A stretch of DNA of 64,000 nt from Pseudodesulfovibrio alkaliphilus (GTDB lineage Bacteria; Desulfobacterota; Desulfovibrionia; Desulfovibrionales; Desulfovibrionaceae): assembly GCF_009729555.1 (NCBI RefSeq), contig NZ_WODC01000001.1, positions 620,001 to 684,000 of the forward strand, written 5' to 3'. The position numbers and the translations under genes are program-made. Position 1 is the stretch's first letter. Each line of letters starts with the position of its first letter. Positions 11,057 through 18,557 of this stretch are shown piece by piece. The notes under the pieces were generated by a model. That model had not been told where the DNA came from. It worked only from the letters and a program-made list of their open reading frames with translations, and did no database searches.

Positions 11057-11890
11057 ATGAATAAAGAACTCTGCATCGTTCACGCCAACTGCCAGGGAGA
11101 GCCCCTCATCGAACGGCTCATGACCAGCCCGCAGTTCGCGGCCCGCTACCACTGCGAGTTGTACACCAACTACATCCGCCAGCCCGTCCCGCCCGAAAGG
11201 CTGGGCCGGTGCGCCCTCTTCCTCTATCAGCACCTCGGCCCCGAGTGGAACGAACTGGCTTCGGCCGCTCTGCTCGCGGCCCTGCCCGCCTCGGCCCAAC
11301 ACCTGTGCATACCGAACATGTTTCACCTGGGATACTGGCCTCTGTGGAGCGGCCGCCCCGGTTTCGACTACCGCTGCGACCACCTGGACGAGTTCCTCGC
11401 CCTCGGACGCTCTCCCGAGGAGACCATGATCCTTTTCCTGCGTTCCGATCCGGCTGCCAGATACGACCTGCCCGGCCTGATCGCCCGTAGCGTCGCCCTG
11501 GAAAGGAAAAAAGAAGAACGCACCCCGATCAAGTATCTGGACATGGTCCTGGAGCGATCACGCAGCGTCCGGCTCTTCCACACCATCAACCATCCCGGCC
11601 GGGAGCTGATGGACCACGCAGCCAGGGGCGTACTGGCTCAACTTGGGCTGGCCGCCCCCGACAAGGCGGCCCTGGCCCGGCTCGATGAACCGTTTCAGGA
11701 ATTCGAGCTGCCCATCAATCCCAAGGTGGCCCGGTTCTTCGGTTGGGACTTTGCCACGCCCGAAACCCAGTATCAGATTTACGGCAGACAGATGAACTTT
11801 GCCCGCTATGCGACCAACTACATCATGGCCGCACGGGCCGGAATCAGCGACTTCATCGGCTATCTCCAGGGGGTCCACAGTGCCATCTGA
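11057..11890 (+). CDS. WcbI-like polysaccharide biosynthesis protein
   Basis: A 277-residue soluble protein whose start, ELCIVHANCQGEPL, resembles the GNCQ-type N-terminus of the WcbI family of putative acetyltransferases in capsule biosynthesis. Later parts contain conserved-looking aromatic and histidine residues (IPNMFHLGYWP, LFHTINHPGRELM). The gene overlaps the following glycosyltransferase by 11 bp. Inference: the pair modifies a surface glycan. The WcbI assignment is from memory of the motif and is moderately sure. Confidence 0.65.
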   Translation: MNKELCIVHANCQGEPLIERLMTSPQFAARYHCELYTNYIRQPVPPERLGRCALFLYQHLGPEWNELASAALLAALPASAQHLCIPNMFHLGYWPLWSGRPGFDYRCDHLDEFLALGRSPEETMILFLRSDPAARYDLPGLIARSVALERKKEERTPIKYLDMVLERSRSVRLFHTINHPGRELMDHAARGVLAQLGLAAPDKAALARLDEPFQEFELPINPKVARFFGWDFATPETQYQIYGRQMNFARYATNYIMAARAGISDFIGYLQGVHSAI

Positions 11891-12872
11891 CGCCATCGCC
11901 TGGCTGGGCGGCTCGTATTTTCGAGACGAGTTCGCCGCCTTGGGCCACAGGGTGGTCCACATCCCCATGGCGGCCACCGAAATCCTCGACTGGAACACGC
12001 TGGTGGCCCGGACCGGGGGCGAACCCGCGGGCGTGATCTACGCCGATTGCAGCCTGCCGCCGCCCCTGGTGGGCATGGAGCGTTTCCCCTGCCCCACGGT
12101 CTTCTATGCCGTGGATTCGCACATCCACAGCTGGTACCCCATGTACGCCCAGGGATTCGATCTGGTGGCCGTGAGTCTGCGCGACCACCTGCCGCGCTTT
12201 CGCCAGCGTCTCGGCGAGGGGCGGATCATCTGGCTGCCCCCCTTTCCCCTGGGCGGGGAGCGCCCCCCGGACCGACCGCCGGTCAAGGAGTGGGACATTC
12301 TCTTCGCGGGCAAGGTGGACCCCGAACTGACGCCCGGCCGCCACGCCCTGCTGCGCGAGATACGAGCGCGATTCCCTGGCCTAGCCGTGCGGCAGGGAAA
12401 ATTTGGCGATCTCTTCCCCAGGGCTCGCGTGGTCCTGAACATCGCAGAGGCGGGCGACCTCAACTTCCGGGTCTTCGAAGCCATGGCCTGCGGCGCGTGC
12501 CTGCTCACGCCCGAGGTGGGCCACGGCCAATCCCTGCTTTTCTCCGAAGGGGTCCACATGACCACCTACCCGCCAAACGACCCGGATCAAGTGGTGGCCC
12601 GCGCCTGCGCCCTGCTTGATGCCCCGGACGTTCGCGAGGCCATGGGCCGGGCGGCCAGCGCGGAAATCGACGCCCGGCATCGGCCGCACCACCGCGCAGC
12701 GACCCTGGCCCAGGCCCTGGACGCACTGGCACCAAACACCGTGGCCGACCGGCTGGCCAAGGCCGGGGCAATCCACGCAAAATATCTGCGGCTGGTCTAC
12801 CTGCACTGGGCCGAAGCCAGCGACGATCCGGCGCGGCGGGCCGCCTTCCTGGCCGCAGGCGCTGTTCCCTGA
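11880..12872 (+). CDS. Glycosyltransferase, GT1/CgeB-like
   Basis: A 330-residue protein with a two-domain GT-B look. The N-terminal half has hydrophobic strands ending in acidic or aromatic residues (GVIYADCSLPPPLVGME, TVFYAVDSHIHSWY). The C-terminal half has the typical nucleotide-sugar binding segment ARVVLNIAEAGDLNFRVFEAMACGACLLTPEVG, where the Glu of FEAMACG is characteristic. The GTG at 11880 lies inside the end of the upstream WcbI-like gene. Sugar donor and acceptor are unknown. Confidence 0.75.
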   Translation: MPSDAIAWLGGSYFRDEFAALGHRVVHIPMAATEILDWNTLVARTGGEPAGVIYADCSLPPPLVGMERFPCPTVFYAVDSHIHSWYPMYAQGFDLVAVSLRDHLPRFRQRLGEGRIIWLPPFPLGGERPPDRPPVKEWDILFAGKVDPELTPGRHALLREIRARFPGLAVRQGKFGDLFPRARVVLNIAEAGDLNFRVFEAMACGACLLTPEVGHGQSLLFSEGVHMTTYPPNDPDQVVARACALLDAPDVREAMGRAASAEIDARHRPHHRAATLAQALDALAPNTVADRLAKAGAIHAKYLRLVYLHWAEASDDPARRAAFLAAGAVP

Positions 12873-12907
12873 TCCTTGTCCCCCCCCTTCAGCAACCGAC
12901 CTGATCG

Positions 12908-12915
12908 GCCGATAG
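12908..12915 (+). promoter_or_regulatory. Possible sigma-28 -10 element
   Basis: GCCGATAG differs from the sigma-28 -10 box GCCGATAA by one base and lies 26 bp before the start of the 135-residue gene. The sequence at the -35 position (TCAGCAAC) is a poor match, so this may be chance. It is listed because a near-perfect copy occurs at 9437. Confidence 0.25.
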
Positions 12916-12941
12916 GAAGTACGGATGCCAAGGAGGCCGCC

Positions 12942-13349
12942 GTGCACATCGACACAGATCATCCAACGCCGGACGGGTTCGCCCGCCAGACATCGACGGC
13001 CGAAACGCCCTCGCCCCAAACGCCGTTGGCCGGCGCAGACGCGGCCAGCACCGGGGAGAAGCACGAAGTCGGCCCTTTGCGGATTGGCGGCGATCTGGCG
13101 GCGTTCTCGCCCGAGGCGATCCGGGCTTTTCGCGAGAGCGCCATAGAGCCTATCAAAAACGGCACTTTTTCCCTGCGCCAGATAGAAAACCGCATCAACA
13201 CGGTCCGCGCCGAGATCGTCCAGGTCTGGAACTCCGCCCTGCCCGAAGACGAGAAATTCCGCATCATAAACGCCCGCGAGAACGAGATCTCCTTGCTCCA
13301 GGCCGGGCAATTCACCTTTGCCAAGGCCGGATTCTCCCGGACCGCCTGA
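12942..13349 (+). CDS. Small soluble protein of unknown function
   Basis: A 135-residue protein beginning at GTG 12942, chosen because AAGGAGG lies 6 bases before it. The first 60 residues are Thr/Pro/Ala-rich and probably disordered. The last 70 are a helical charged domain (FRESAIEPIKNGTFSLRQIE onward) that looks compact and conserved in style. No known domain was recognised. A strong terminator follows. A weak sigma-28-like -10 element upstream hints at a flagellar link, unproven. Confidence 0.7.
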   Translation: MHIDTDHPTPDGFARQTSTAETPSPQTPLAGADAASTGEKHEVGPLRIGGDLAAFSPEAIRAFRESAIEPIKNGTFSLRQIENRINTVRAEIVQVWNSALPEDEKFRIINARENEISLLQAGQFTFAKAGFSRTA

Positions 13350-13360
13350 CGCCTCTGAAA

Positions 13361-13411
13361 CCCCACGCCAAAAGGCCGCCCGAATGTATCGGGCGGCCTT
13401 TTGGCGTGGGG
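13361..13411. terminator. Bidirectional rho-independent terminator
   Basis: Arms of 23 bp (CCCCACGCCAAAAGGCCGCC plus CGA and the complement) around a 5-base loop. It separates the gene ending at 13349 from the convergent gene ending at 13426. Confidence 0.85.
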
Positions 13412-13425
13412 CGCGACCAGAACGC

Positions 13426-14040
13426 TTACTTGAGTCTGGGAGGGCCGAGCACGATCATCTCGGCGATGGTATGGTCCACCTTGGGCAGACGGCGCAGATT
13501 GGCACCCACGAACCGCATCTCCAAAGCGGCCAGTTCCTTGTAGAGCGGTGTCCGGTCCACCACCGGAACAGCATGGCCCCCGGCCCGAAGCCCTTCCGTC
13601 AGCCCCTGACAGCGCTGGCAGCCGGGAAAGGAGACCCGACGGCCGTCAGGCCGGACAAGCTCGTTGGGCACGCCGTGCATGCGGCAGATCATCAGGCGAT
13701 GGTCATACAGCCCGCACAGCCCCTGCTCGCGGTCGAGGTTGAGAGGGCACATGACCCGTGGACGCAGACCACGGCTCAGGGCCTCGCGGGCCTGCTCCAC
13801 ATATTCGTGGGCACGTTGGCGCACGGCCTCCAGCCGTTCGGGCGGCAAAGCGGCGAGCCCTTCCCAAAGATAGGCCCATTCCACATACGTGTGGTGCTGA
13901 AAAAACGTCAGGCAACAGTTTTCGGCACAGTCGTCGCAAGTCAGTCCGATGACCTGGGCGCTCTCGACATAGCGGGACACCATGGCGTCATAGATGGCGG
14001 CAAGTTTGCGAAAAGCGCCATTGGGAGTCAATTTTTTCAT
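13426..14040 (-). CDS. Cysteine-cluster protein (YkgJ-like), unknown function
   Basis: A 204-residue soluble protein with a cysteine pattern typical of CxxxCxxCC-type metal or Fe-S cluster proteins: CDDCAENCC near residues 35-43, then C97, C108, CRMHG near 119-123 and CQRCQ near 140-144. This suits binding of zinc or an iron-sulfur cluster, but no reaction can be inferred. Its ATG (14040) overlaps the stop of the upstream kinase gene by 4 bp, so it is part of a pyrR-kinase-cysteine protein operon. Confidence 0.7.
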   Translation of the reverse strand: MKKLTPNGAFRKLAAIYDAMVSRYVESAQVIGLTCDDCAENCCLTFFQHHTYVEWAYLWEGLAALPPERLEAVRQRAHEYVEQAREALSRGLRPRVMCPLNLDREQGLCGLYDHRLMICRMHGVPNELVRPDGRRVSFPGCQRCQGLTEGLRAGGHAVPVVDRTPLYKELAALEMRFVGANLRRLPKVDHTIAEMIVLGPPRLK

Positions 14041-14573
14041 GCGAAGTCGATCTGTTGAAGAATTGTGTCAACACAGGCCCCAGGAGCCTCGCGGTCGGTG
14101 CGGACCACGATGTCGGCTGCGGCGCGATACAACGGCTGCCGACGGGCAAAAAGGCCGCACAGGGTTTCTCCCGGAGCGATGGCCAGCCCCCTGTCGCGGC
14201 CGTCGCCCACCCGGTCGAGAAAGGTCCGCTCGTCTATGTCAAGAAGGACCACCGGCCCAAGCTCCTTGAGCCGGGCCATGGCCGACTCGCTGTAGATGAC
14301 GCTGCCGCCCGTGGAGATGATGGTCCTGGTCAGGGAAAGCTGGCTGACCAGATGCCCCTCGATACGCAGGAACTCGGCCAGGCCGAAATGGTCCATGATT
14401 CCTTGCAGCGACATGCCGTAGTAAGCCTCCAGGTGGCGGTCCGTGTCCAGCTGGCCCCAGCCCAGCCGCGCTGCCAGCGCCTGACCCAGGGTGGACTTGC
14501 CCGCCCCGGCCATGCCCACCAGGGTGATGCACGGCTTGAGCACCGCATCCCGCTCTATGGCCGAAAAACCCAT
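14037..14573 (-). CDS. Shikimate-kinase-like P-loop kinase
   Basis: A 178-residue P-loop kinase with Walker A GMAGAGKST (20-28) and the shikimate-kinase-style acid DTDRHLE. Two features differ from true AroK: the usual GEAxFRxxE is replaced by FGLAEFLRIEG, and the substrate-site GGG after ISTGG is GGS. These changes may alter the substrate. I recall that some sulfate reducers use a shikimate-kinase relative as homoserine kinase; this protein could be such an enzyme, but that is inference. The start is set at ATG 14573, with GGAG about 12 bases upstream; a GTG at 14603 would add ten residues inside pyrR. Downstream it overlaps the cysteine-cluster gene. Confidence 0.78.
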   Translation of the reverse strand: MGFSAIERDAVLKPCITLVGMAGAGKSTLGQALAARLGWGQLDTDRHLEAYYGMSLQGIMDHFGLAEFLRIEGHLVSQLSLTRTIISTGGSVIYSESAMARLKELGPVVLLDIDERTFLDRVGDGRDRGLAIAPGETLCGLFARRQPLYRAAADIVVRTDREAPGACVDTILQQIDFA

Positions 14574-14580
14574 GGGCGGC

Positions 14581-15120
14581 TCAACTCCGCACGAGGCAGA
14601 CACGGTCCTCGTCGTCGCGTTCCGTCACCAGGACGTTGACGTGTTCATGCCCCAGGGTATCGAGCTTTTTGCCCACGTAATCGGCCTGGATGGGCAGCTC
14701 GCGGTGGCCACGGTCCACCAGCACCAACAGCTCCACGCGCCGGGGGCGACCATAATCGAGGATGGCCTCAAGGGCGGCACGAATCGTGCGGCCCGAGTAG
14801 AGCACGTCGTCCACCAGCACGATGGAAGCCCCCTCGATGTCGAAACCGATCTCGGAACAATTGATTGTCGGGGCAAGCTCCAGGTTGGTGGTCCAGTCGT
14901 CGCGGTACAGGTTGATGTCGAGCTTGCCAAGAGGGATTTTGCGCCCCAGCCGTTCGTCAAGACGCACCTTGATCCGCTCGGCCAGATCCGCGCCGCGCCG
15001 CTGGATGCCGATGATGGAAAGCCGCTCGTCATCGCCCCTGCGCTCGAAGATCTCAAGGGCGAGCCGTTCGATGGTCCTCGCCATCTCACGGGCACTGAGG
15101 ATGGTTCCACATTCTTTCAT
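14581..15120 (-). CDS. pyrR: PyrR bifunctional protein / phosphoribosyltransferase
   Basis: A 179-residue type I phosphoribosyltransferase. The PRPP loop VLVDDVLYSGRTIRAA is at 102-117 and the N-terminal IGIQRRGADLA at 37-46 fits PyrR, which has uracil phosphoribosyltransferase activity and, in Gram-positives, attenuates pyrimidine operons. Length is as expected. No pyr gene or obvious PyrR-binding leader is adjacent, so its regulatory role here is uncertain. It is the first gene of a three-gene minus-strand operon. Confidence 0.9.
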   Translation of the reverse strand: MKECGTILSAREMARTIERLALEIFERRGDDERLSIIGIQRRGADLAERIKVRLDERLGRKIPLGKLDINLYRDDWTTNLELAPTINCSEIGFDIEGASIVLVDDVLYSGRTIRAALEAILDYGRPRRVELLVLVDRGHRELPIQADYVGKKLDTLGHEHVNVLVTERDDEDRVCLVRS

Positions 15121-15225
15121 CTGCTTTGCCTCGCTTGCCCCGGGGGGGGCGGTTGCACCGTCAGGAATTATCCCATAGCTCCCGGGTGGTCAACAGCCAC
15201 GCCGCCCGCGCTCTCCGTTTTGCGT

Positions 15226-15254
15226 TTGACAAAGCGCATCTTTGATCTTACCTG
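15226..15254 (+). promoter_or_regulatory. Possible promoter of the HesB-like selenoprotein gene
   Basis: A perfect -35 box TTGACA at 15226-15231, with TTACCT/TACCTG 16-17 bp downstream as a weak -10. It lies about 55 bp before the ATG at 15286 in the divergent gap from pyrR. Confidence 0.4.
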
Positions 15255-15285
15255 TCTACTTCCCACCATTGAACAGGAGGCAACA

Positions 15286-15609
15286 ATGCTTGATGTCACA
15301 GACGCCGCGAAGAAGCAGCTTGAGGGCTACTTCAGCGGCAAAACCCCCTCCCCCATCCGCGTGTATCTTGCGGAAGGCGGTTGAGCAGGCCCTCGCCTGA
15401 CCCTGGCTCTGGATGAGCCTAACGAAAAAGACGAAGTTTTCGAGGCGGCCGGATTCACCTTCCTCGTCGAAAAGGGGCTCCAGGCCCGAGTCGGCGCGGT
15501 GAAGATCGACATGACCTACTACGGGTTTGTCGTGGAATCCGAAAATCCTGTTGGCGGCGGCGGAAGCTGCAGCACCAGCGGATGCAGCAGCGGCTCCTGC
15601 TCCTGCTGA
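15286..15609 (+). CDS. HesB/IscA-like selenoprotein (UGA at codon 33 read as Sec)
   Basis: The frame from ATG 15286 (ribosome binding site CAGGAGG) meets TGA at 15382-15384 and then continues without interruption to TGA 15607-15609, giving 107 residues. The part after the TGA aligns throughout with the next gene: LAEGG-UGA-AGPRLTLALDE here against LADGGCSGPRLSLALDQ there, so the UGA replaces a conserved Cys. A SECIS-like hairpin follows at 15405-15419. The tail is Gly/Ser/Cys-rich (SCSTSGCSSGSCSC). HesB-like selenoproteins are an established class. The family binds iron or Fe-S clusters or acts as a thiol/selenol redox protein; the role of this one is unknown. Annotation pipelines would truncate it at residue 32. 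Confidence 0.9.
15405..15419 (+). promoter_or_regulatory. Candidate bacterial SECIS hairpin
   Basis: GGCTC-TGGAT-GAGCC forms a perfect 5-bp stem with a 5-base loop. The loop starts 26 bases after the UGA at 15382-15384 and has G at its second and third positions. Bacterial SECIS elements typically place the apical loop about 16-37 bases after UGA with a G among the first two loop bases, so this fits. Confidence 0.75.
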
Positions 15610-15632
15610 TATACCGGCCGACTGTTTTCGAT

Positions 15633-15665
15633 GCGGCGTCTCCTCGTGGGACGCCGCTTTTTTTC
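15633..15665 (+). terminator. Rho-independent terminator between the two HesB-like genes
   Basis: Stem GCGGCGTC/GACGCCGC (15633-15640 with 15650-15657) followed by a run of eight T. It suggests that the Sec and Cys genes are separately transcribed. Confidence 0.85.
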
Positions 15666-15733
15666 CACCAGCCTCTGGACAGCGAACAATTATTACTTAT
15701 CCTCCAAAGCAAACCCATAACCCAGGAGACCCA

Positions 15734-16063
15734 ATGATCACCATCACCGAATCCGCCCGCCAGGAACTGGCCAAATACTTCGAGGACAAGACCATCGAGC
15801 CCATCCGCGTCCATCTGGCCGACGGCGGCTGCTCCGGCCCCCGCCTCTCGCTGGCCCTCGACCAATTGCGCGACGGGGACACGAGCGTCGAACAGGGCGA
15901 CTTCACCTTCCTCATCCAGACCGAACTGGCCGAGACCACAGGGGCCGTGACCATCGACATGACCGAGTTCGGTTTCCAGATCGCCTCGGAAAACCTCGTG
16001 GGCGGCGGTGGCTGCGGCTGCTCGTCCTCCAGCGGCTGCTCCTCTGGAAGCTGCGGCTGCTAG
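15734..16063 (+). CDS. HesB/IscA-like protein, Cys paralogue of the selenoprotein
   Basis: A 109-residue HesB/IscA-like protein with Cys33 (LADGGCSGPRLSLA) exactly where the upstream gene has UGA. The C-terminus is a Gly/Ser/Cys tail (GGGGCGCSSSSGCSSGSCGC). Classical IscA proteins have three conserved cysteines with a CGC tail; this tail contains CGC but is longer and repetitive. The start ATG 15734 has CAGGAG ahead. It is flanked by its own terminators. Likely an iron-sulfur carrier or thiol protein; a tandem duplication of the selenoprotein gene is the simplest origin. Confidence 0.9.
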   Translation: MITITESARQELAKYFEDKTIEPIRVHLADGGCSGPRLSLALDQLRDGDTSVEQGDFTFLIQTELAETTGAVTIDMTEFGFQIASENLVGGGGCGCSSSSGCSSGSCGC

Positions 16064-16083
16064 GCAGCCTGACCGCAAGACCC

Positions 16084-16130
16084 AAAGACACACGGCCGAC
16101 AGGGAAATTCCCTGTCGGCCGTGTGTCTTT
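16084..16130. terminator. Bidirectional rho-independent terminator
   Basis: Near-perfect 22-bp arms beginning AAAGACACACGGCCGACAGG around a 3-base loop, placed between the HesB-like gene and the convergent paaK-like gene. Both strands show a GC stem followed by a T-rich run. Confidence 0.85.
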
Positions 16131-16202
16131 CCAAATCAAAAGGGGCGGCGCTCCTGGCACCGCCCCATCCGATGAGGACCGCAATCCCGGAACAAGCCGG
16201 GC

Positions 16203-17441
16203 TCAACCGAAAGTCCTTTCGTCCACCAGTCTCGGCGCATCCGCCGGAAGTGTTCCCGGCGCCACAAGCTCGACCTGGGGCCTGAGTTTCAGCATATTCT
16301 GGAAATCCGCGGCAAATGCCGCCATATCAATCTCCATCGCCGTCTCCAGTAACACAACCAGGGCGTCTCGTCCACCCGGATTCTTCACTCTGATCTGCCA
16401 TGCGGAAACATCGGGATACCGGGCGCAGACCGCACCGGCCTGGGCCGGATAAATGAACTGGCCCTTGACCTTGGCCGTGTCGTCGGCGCGCCCCTTCCAG
16501 CCCGTCAGTTTTCGGGCCGTCCGGCCGCACACGCACTCGGAGAGGTCGATGGACGACAAATCCCCCGTGGCCAGACGGACCAGCGGATAATCGGTGAAAA
16601 ACGGGGTGACCACCACCTCGCCCAACTCGCCGTCGGGCAGCGGCACCCCTGTGGCCGGATCGCAGATCTCCACATGCCGGAAATTCGAAAGGTGCATCCC
16701 CCCAAGCTCCATACACTCATACGCAATGCAACCCACATCCGCCGTGCCGTACCCCTGGCGCACCGTGATGCCAAACATCCCCTCCACTTCGCGGCGCAGG
16801 CTCTCGGGCAGCGGCTCGGCCGCCACATACGCCTTCTTGATCTGAAAGTCCCGGGCCAGATCATGGCCCATGGTCATGGCCTTCTCACCGATCACCTTGA
16901 GATAGCTGGCCATGCCCACAAAGGCTGTCACCGGCAGCCGGGTCATGAACTCTATCTGCTTCTCGGTGTTGCCAGGCCCGGCCGGAATCACCCCGCACCC
17001 GATGGCCCGCAGCGGCTGCTCCAGCATCAGCCCGGCCGGAGTCATGTGATAGGAAAAAGTCATCTGCGCCAGATCGCCGGGCCTGAATCCGGCCGCAAAG
17101 AACCCCTCGGACCACGCCCAATAGTCCGGGTCCGTTCCCTCGGGGTCGAAGATGGGGCCGGGCGACTGATAAATGCGCCCCAGCCGCCCCGGCTCGCAGC
17201 CCAAAAACCACTGAAGCCCGTGCTCTGCCTGCAACCCGATGATCTCGCGCTTCCTGAGCACCGGAATCTGACCGAAATCATCAAAGCTCTTGAAATCCTT
17301 TGCACAGGCCCCAAGACGCTCCAGCCGAGCCCGAAACTCGCCCGACGATCGCTCGGCCTCAAGCAGCACCTCACGCACCGCCTTCCACTTGCGCTTCATC
17401 CGCTTCTCGCGCGGCTCGGTCTCATATTCGTGGTAATACAT
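16203..17441 (-). CDS. Phenylacetate-CoA ligase family protein (PaaK-like)
   Basis: A 412-residue adenylate-forming ligase of the PaaK group, which activates aryl or related carboxylates with ATP and CoA. Family features are visible: the N-terminal MYYHEYETEPREK, the nucleotide-binding segment QSPGPIFDP in place of the usual SSGTTG, VRQGYGTADVG, GELGEVVVTPF, LVRLATGDLS and GRADDTAKVKGQFIYP. The start is ATG 17441; the open frame extends upstream, but that part is translated repeat DNA. It is the last gene of the liv operon, so its substrate is probably what that transporter imports. The ribosome binding site is provided by the intergenic repeat at 17450-17534. Confidence 0.88.
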   Translation of the reverse strand: MYYHEYETEPREKRMKRKWKAVREVLLEAERSSGEFRARLERLGACAKDFKSFDDFGQIPVLRKREIIGLQAEHGLQWFLGCEPGRLGRIYQSPGPIFDPEGTDPDYWAWSEGFFAAGFRPGDLAQMTFSYHMTPAGLMLEQPLRAIGCGVIPAGPGNTEKQIEFMTRLPVTAFVGMASYLKVIGEKAMTMGHDLARDFQIKKAYVAAEPLPESLRREVEGMFGITVRQGYGTADVGCIAYECMELGGMHLSNFRHVEICDPATGVPLPDGELGEVVVTPFFTDYPLVRLATGDLSSIDLSECVCGRTARKLTGWKGRADDTAKVKGQFIYPAQAGAVCARYPDVSAWQIRVKNPGGRDALVVLLETAMEIDMAAFAADFQNMLKLRPQVELVAPGTLPADAPRLVDERTFG

Positions 17442-17449
17442 TGAAGCTT

Positions 17450-17534
17450 GCCTCCGGCGGCCAGAGAACCTTTTGAAAAAGGTTCTCTGGCCTCTCCAAA
17501 ACTTTTTGTCGCTCCGCCTGCGGCGGAGAAGGCG
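17450..17534 (-). repeat. Intergenic repeat, copy A (before paaK-like gene)
   Basis: About 85 bp nearly identical to 18558-18641. It contains the palindrome AGAGAACCTTTT/AAAAGGTTCTCT, the string CTCCAAAACTTT and a terminal CCGCCTGCGGCGG-type inverted repeat. Read on the minus strand, its end CCGCCGGAGGC lies 8 bases before the paaK start and supplies the ribosome binding site. Confidence 0.85.
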
Positions 17535-17677
17535 CAGATCCTCAGCCGTCACTCCCAGCGTACGACAACTCCAGAAAAAGCTCTACCACGACCGTCTTAA
17601 TTTCATCCAGGCACAGGCCCCTGGCTCTCCCTGCCCCCACCCCACAAAACGTTTAGGGGAAAGGAGGGGTTGGGGGT

Positions 17678-17737
17678 CCGGGGGAAGGGGAGGAAAACCC
17701 CCTTTTCGCAAAGGGGGTTTTCCTCCCCTTCCCCCGG
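17678..17737. terminator. Long perfect hairpin after livF
   Basis: Two 25-bp arms, perfectly complementary (CCGGGGGAAGGGGAGG onward), around a 10-base loop that can itself pair. It begins about 16 bp after the livF stop on the minus strand. It lacks a clean T run outside the stem, so it may act as an mRNA stabiliser or attenuator between livF and paaK instead of a terminator. Confidence 0.6.
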
Positions 17738-17753
17738 CCGCCGGAGGCATCCC

Positions 17754-18554
17754 CTACCCCAGCCAGCGCTTCCTGCGGCGGTAGTGTTTGACATCGCGGT
17801 AGCTGCGCCGGTCTCCGGCGTGTCCCATGCCGAGGTAGAATTCCTGGACATCGGGGTTGTTGAGCAGGTCCGAGGCGTTGCCGTCCATGACCACCCGGCC
17901 GTTTTCCATGATGTAGCCGCGTGTGGCCACAGAGAGGGCGGCCCTGGCGTTCTGCTCGACCAGGAGAACGCTCACCCCTTCCTCGGCGTTGATGCGCTTG
18001 ATGATGTCGAAGATTTCCTCGACCAACAGCGGAGCCAGCCCCAGGGACGGCTCGTCGAGGAGCAGCAGTTGCGGTCTGGCCATGATGGCGCGGCCAATGG
18101 CGCACATCTGCTGCTCGCCGCCGGACATGTAGCCCGCCAGTTGTTTGCGTCGTTCCTTGAGCCGGGGGAAATAGGTATAGACCTTTTCAAGGCCTCCGGG
18201 AATTTCGGAGCGCGGCCGGGTGAACGCGCCACAACGCAGGTTTTCCTCCACGGTCAAATCCTCGAAGATGCGGCGGCCCTCCATGACCTGGAAGATGCCC
18301 TTGCGCACGATCTTTTCGGGAATCAGGCGCTGGATGGGTTCGCCCTGATAAATGACCGAGCCGTCCGTGACCTCGCCATGCTCGCCCTCAAGCAGTCCCG
18401 AGACAGCCTTGAGGGTGGTGGACTTGCCCGCGCCGTTGGCCCCGAGCAGGGCCGTGATCTCACCACGCGGACAGGCCAGGGAGAGCCCCTTGAGCACCAG
18501 GACCACGTCGTTGTAGACCACTTCGAGGTTCTCGACCTTCAATATCTCGTTCAC
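17754..18554 (-). CDS. livF: Branched-chain-type ABC transporter ATP-binding protein LivF
   Basis: A 266-residue ABC ATPase at the cytoplasmic face of a Liv/HAAT transporter. Walker A GANGAGKST (about 38-46), Q-loop region FQVMEGRRIF, signature YMSGGEQQM and Walker B LLLLDEPSLGLAP are intact. The C-terminus has an extra basic tail (SYRDVKHYRRRKRWLG). The start is GTG 18554, three bases inside the end of repeat copy B, whose GGAGG is the ribosome binding site. Cargo is likely an amino acid or a carboxylic acid, given the two CoA ligases in the operon. Confidence 0.95.
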   Translation of the reverse strand: MNEILKVENLEVVYNDVVLVLKGLSLACPRGEITALLGANGAGKSTTLKAVSGLLEGEHGEVTDGSVIYQGEPIQRLIPEKIVRKGIFQVMEGRRIFEDLTVEENLRCGAFTRPRSEIPGGLEKVYTYFPRLKERRKQLAGYMSGGEQQMCAIGRAIMARPQLLLLDEPSLGLAPLLVEEIFDIIKRINAEEGVSVLLVEQNARAALSVATRGYIMENGRVVMDGNASDLLNNPDVQEFYLGMGHAGDRRSYRDVKHYRRRKRWLG

Positions 18555-18557
18555 AGT

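Larger units (their letters stand above)
17442..17753. other. Intergenic region of 312 bp made of repeats and hairpins
   Basis: No gene was seen. It holds repeat copy A (17450-17534), an intervening unique stretch, and a 60-bp perfect hairpin (17678-17737) directly after the livF stop codon. Confidence 0.7.

Noticed and set aside
10898-11383. N-terminal extension of cobT
   Set aside because: Extra residues are unlike CobT and overlap the divergent WcbI-like gene; MSHTTSPE at 10897 is the better start.
15382-15384. TGA read as a stop or frameshift in a HesB-like pseudogene
   Set aside because: The frame continues with clear homology to the Cys paralogue and a SECIS-like hairpin follows, so Sec decoding is the better explanation.
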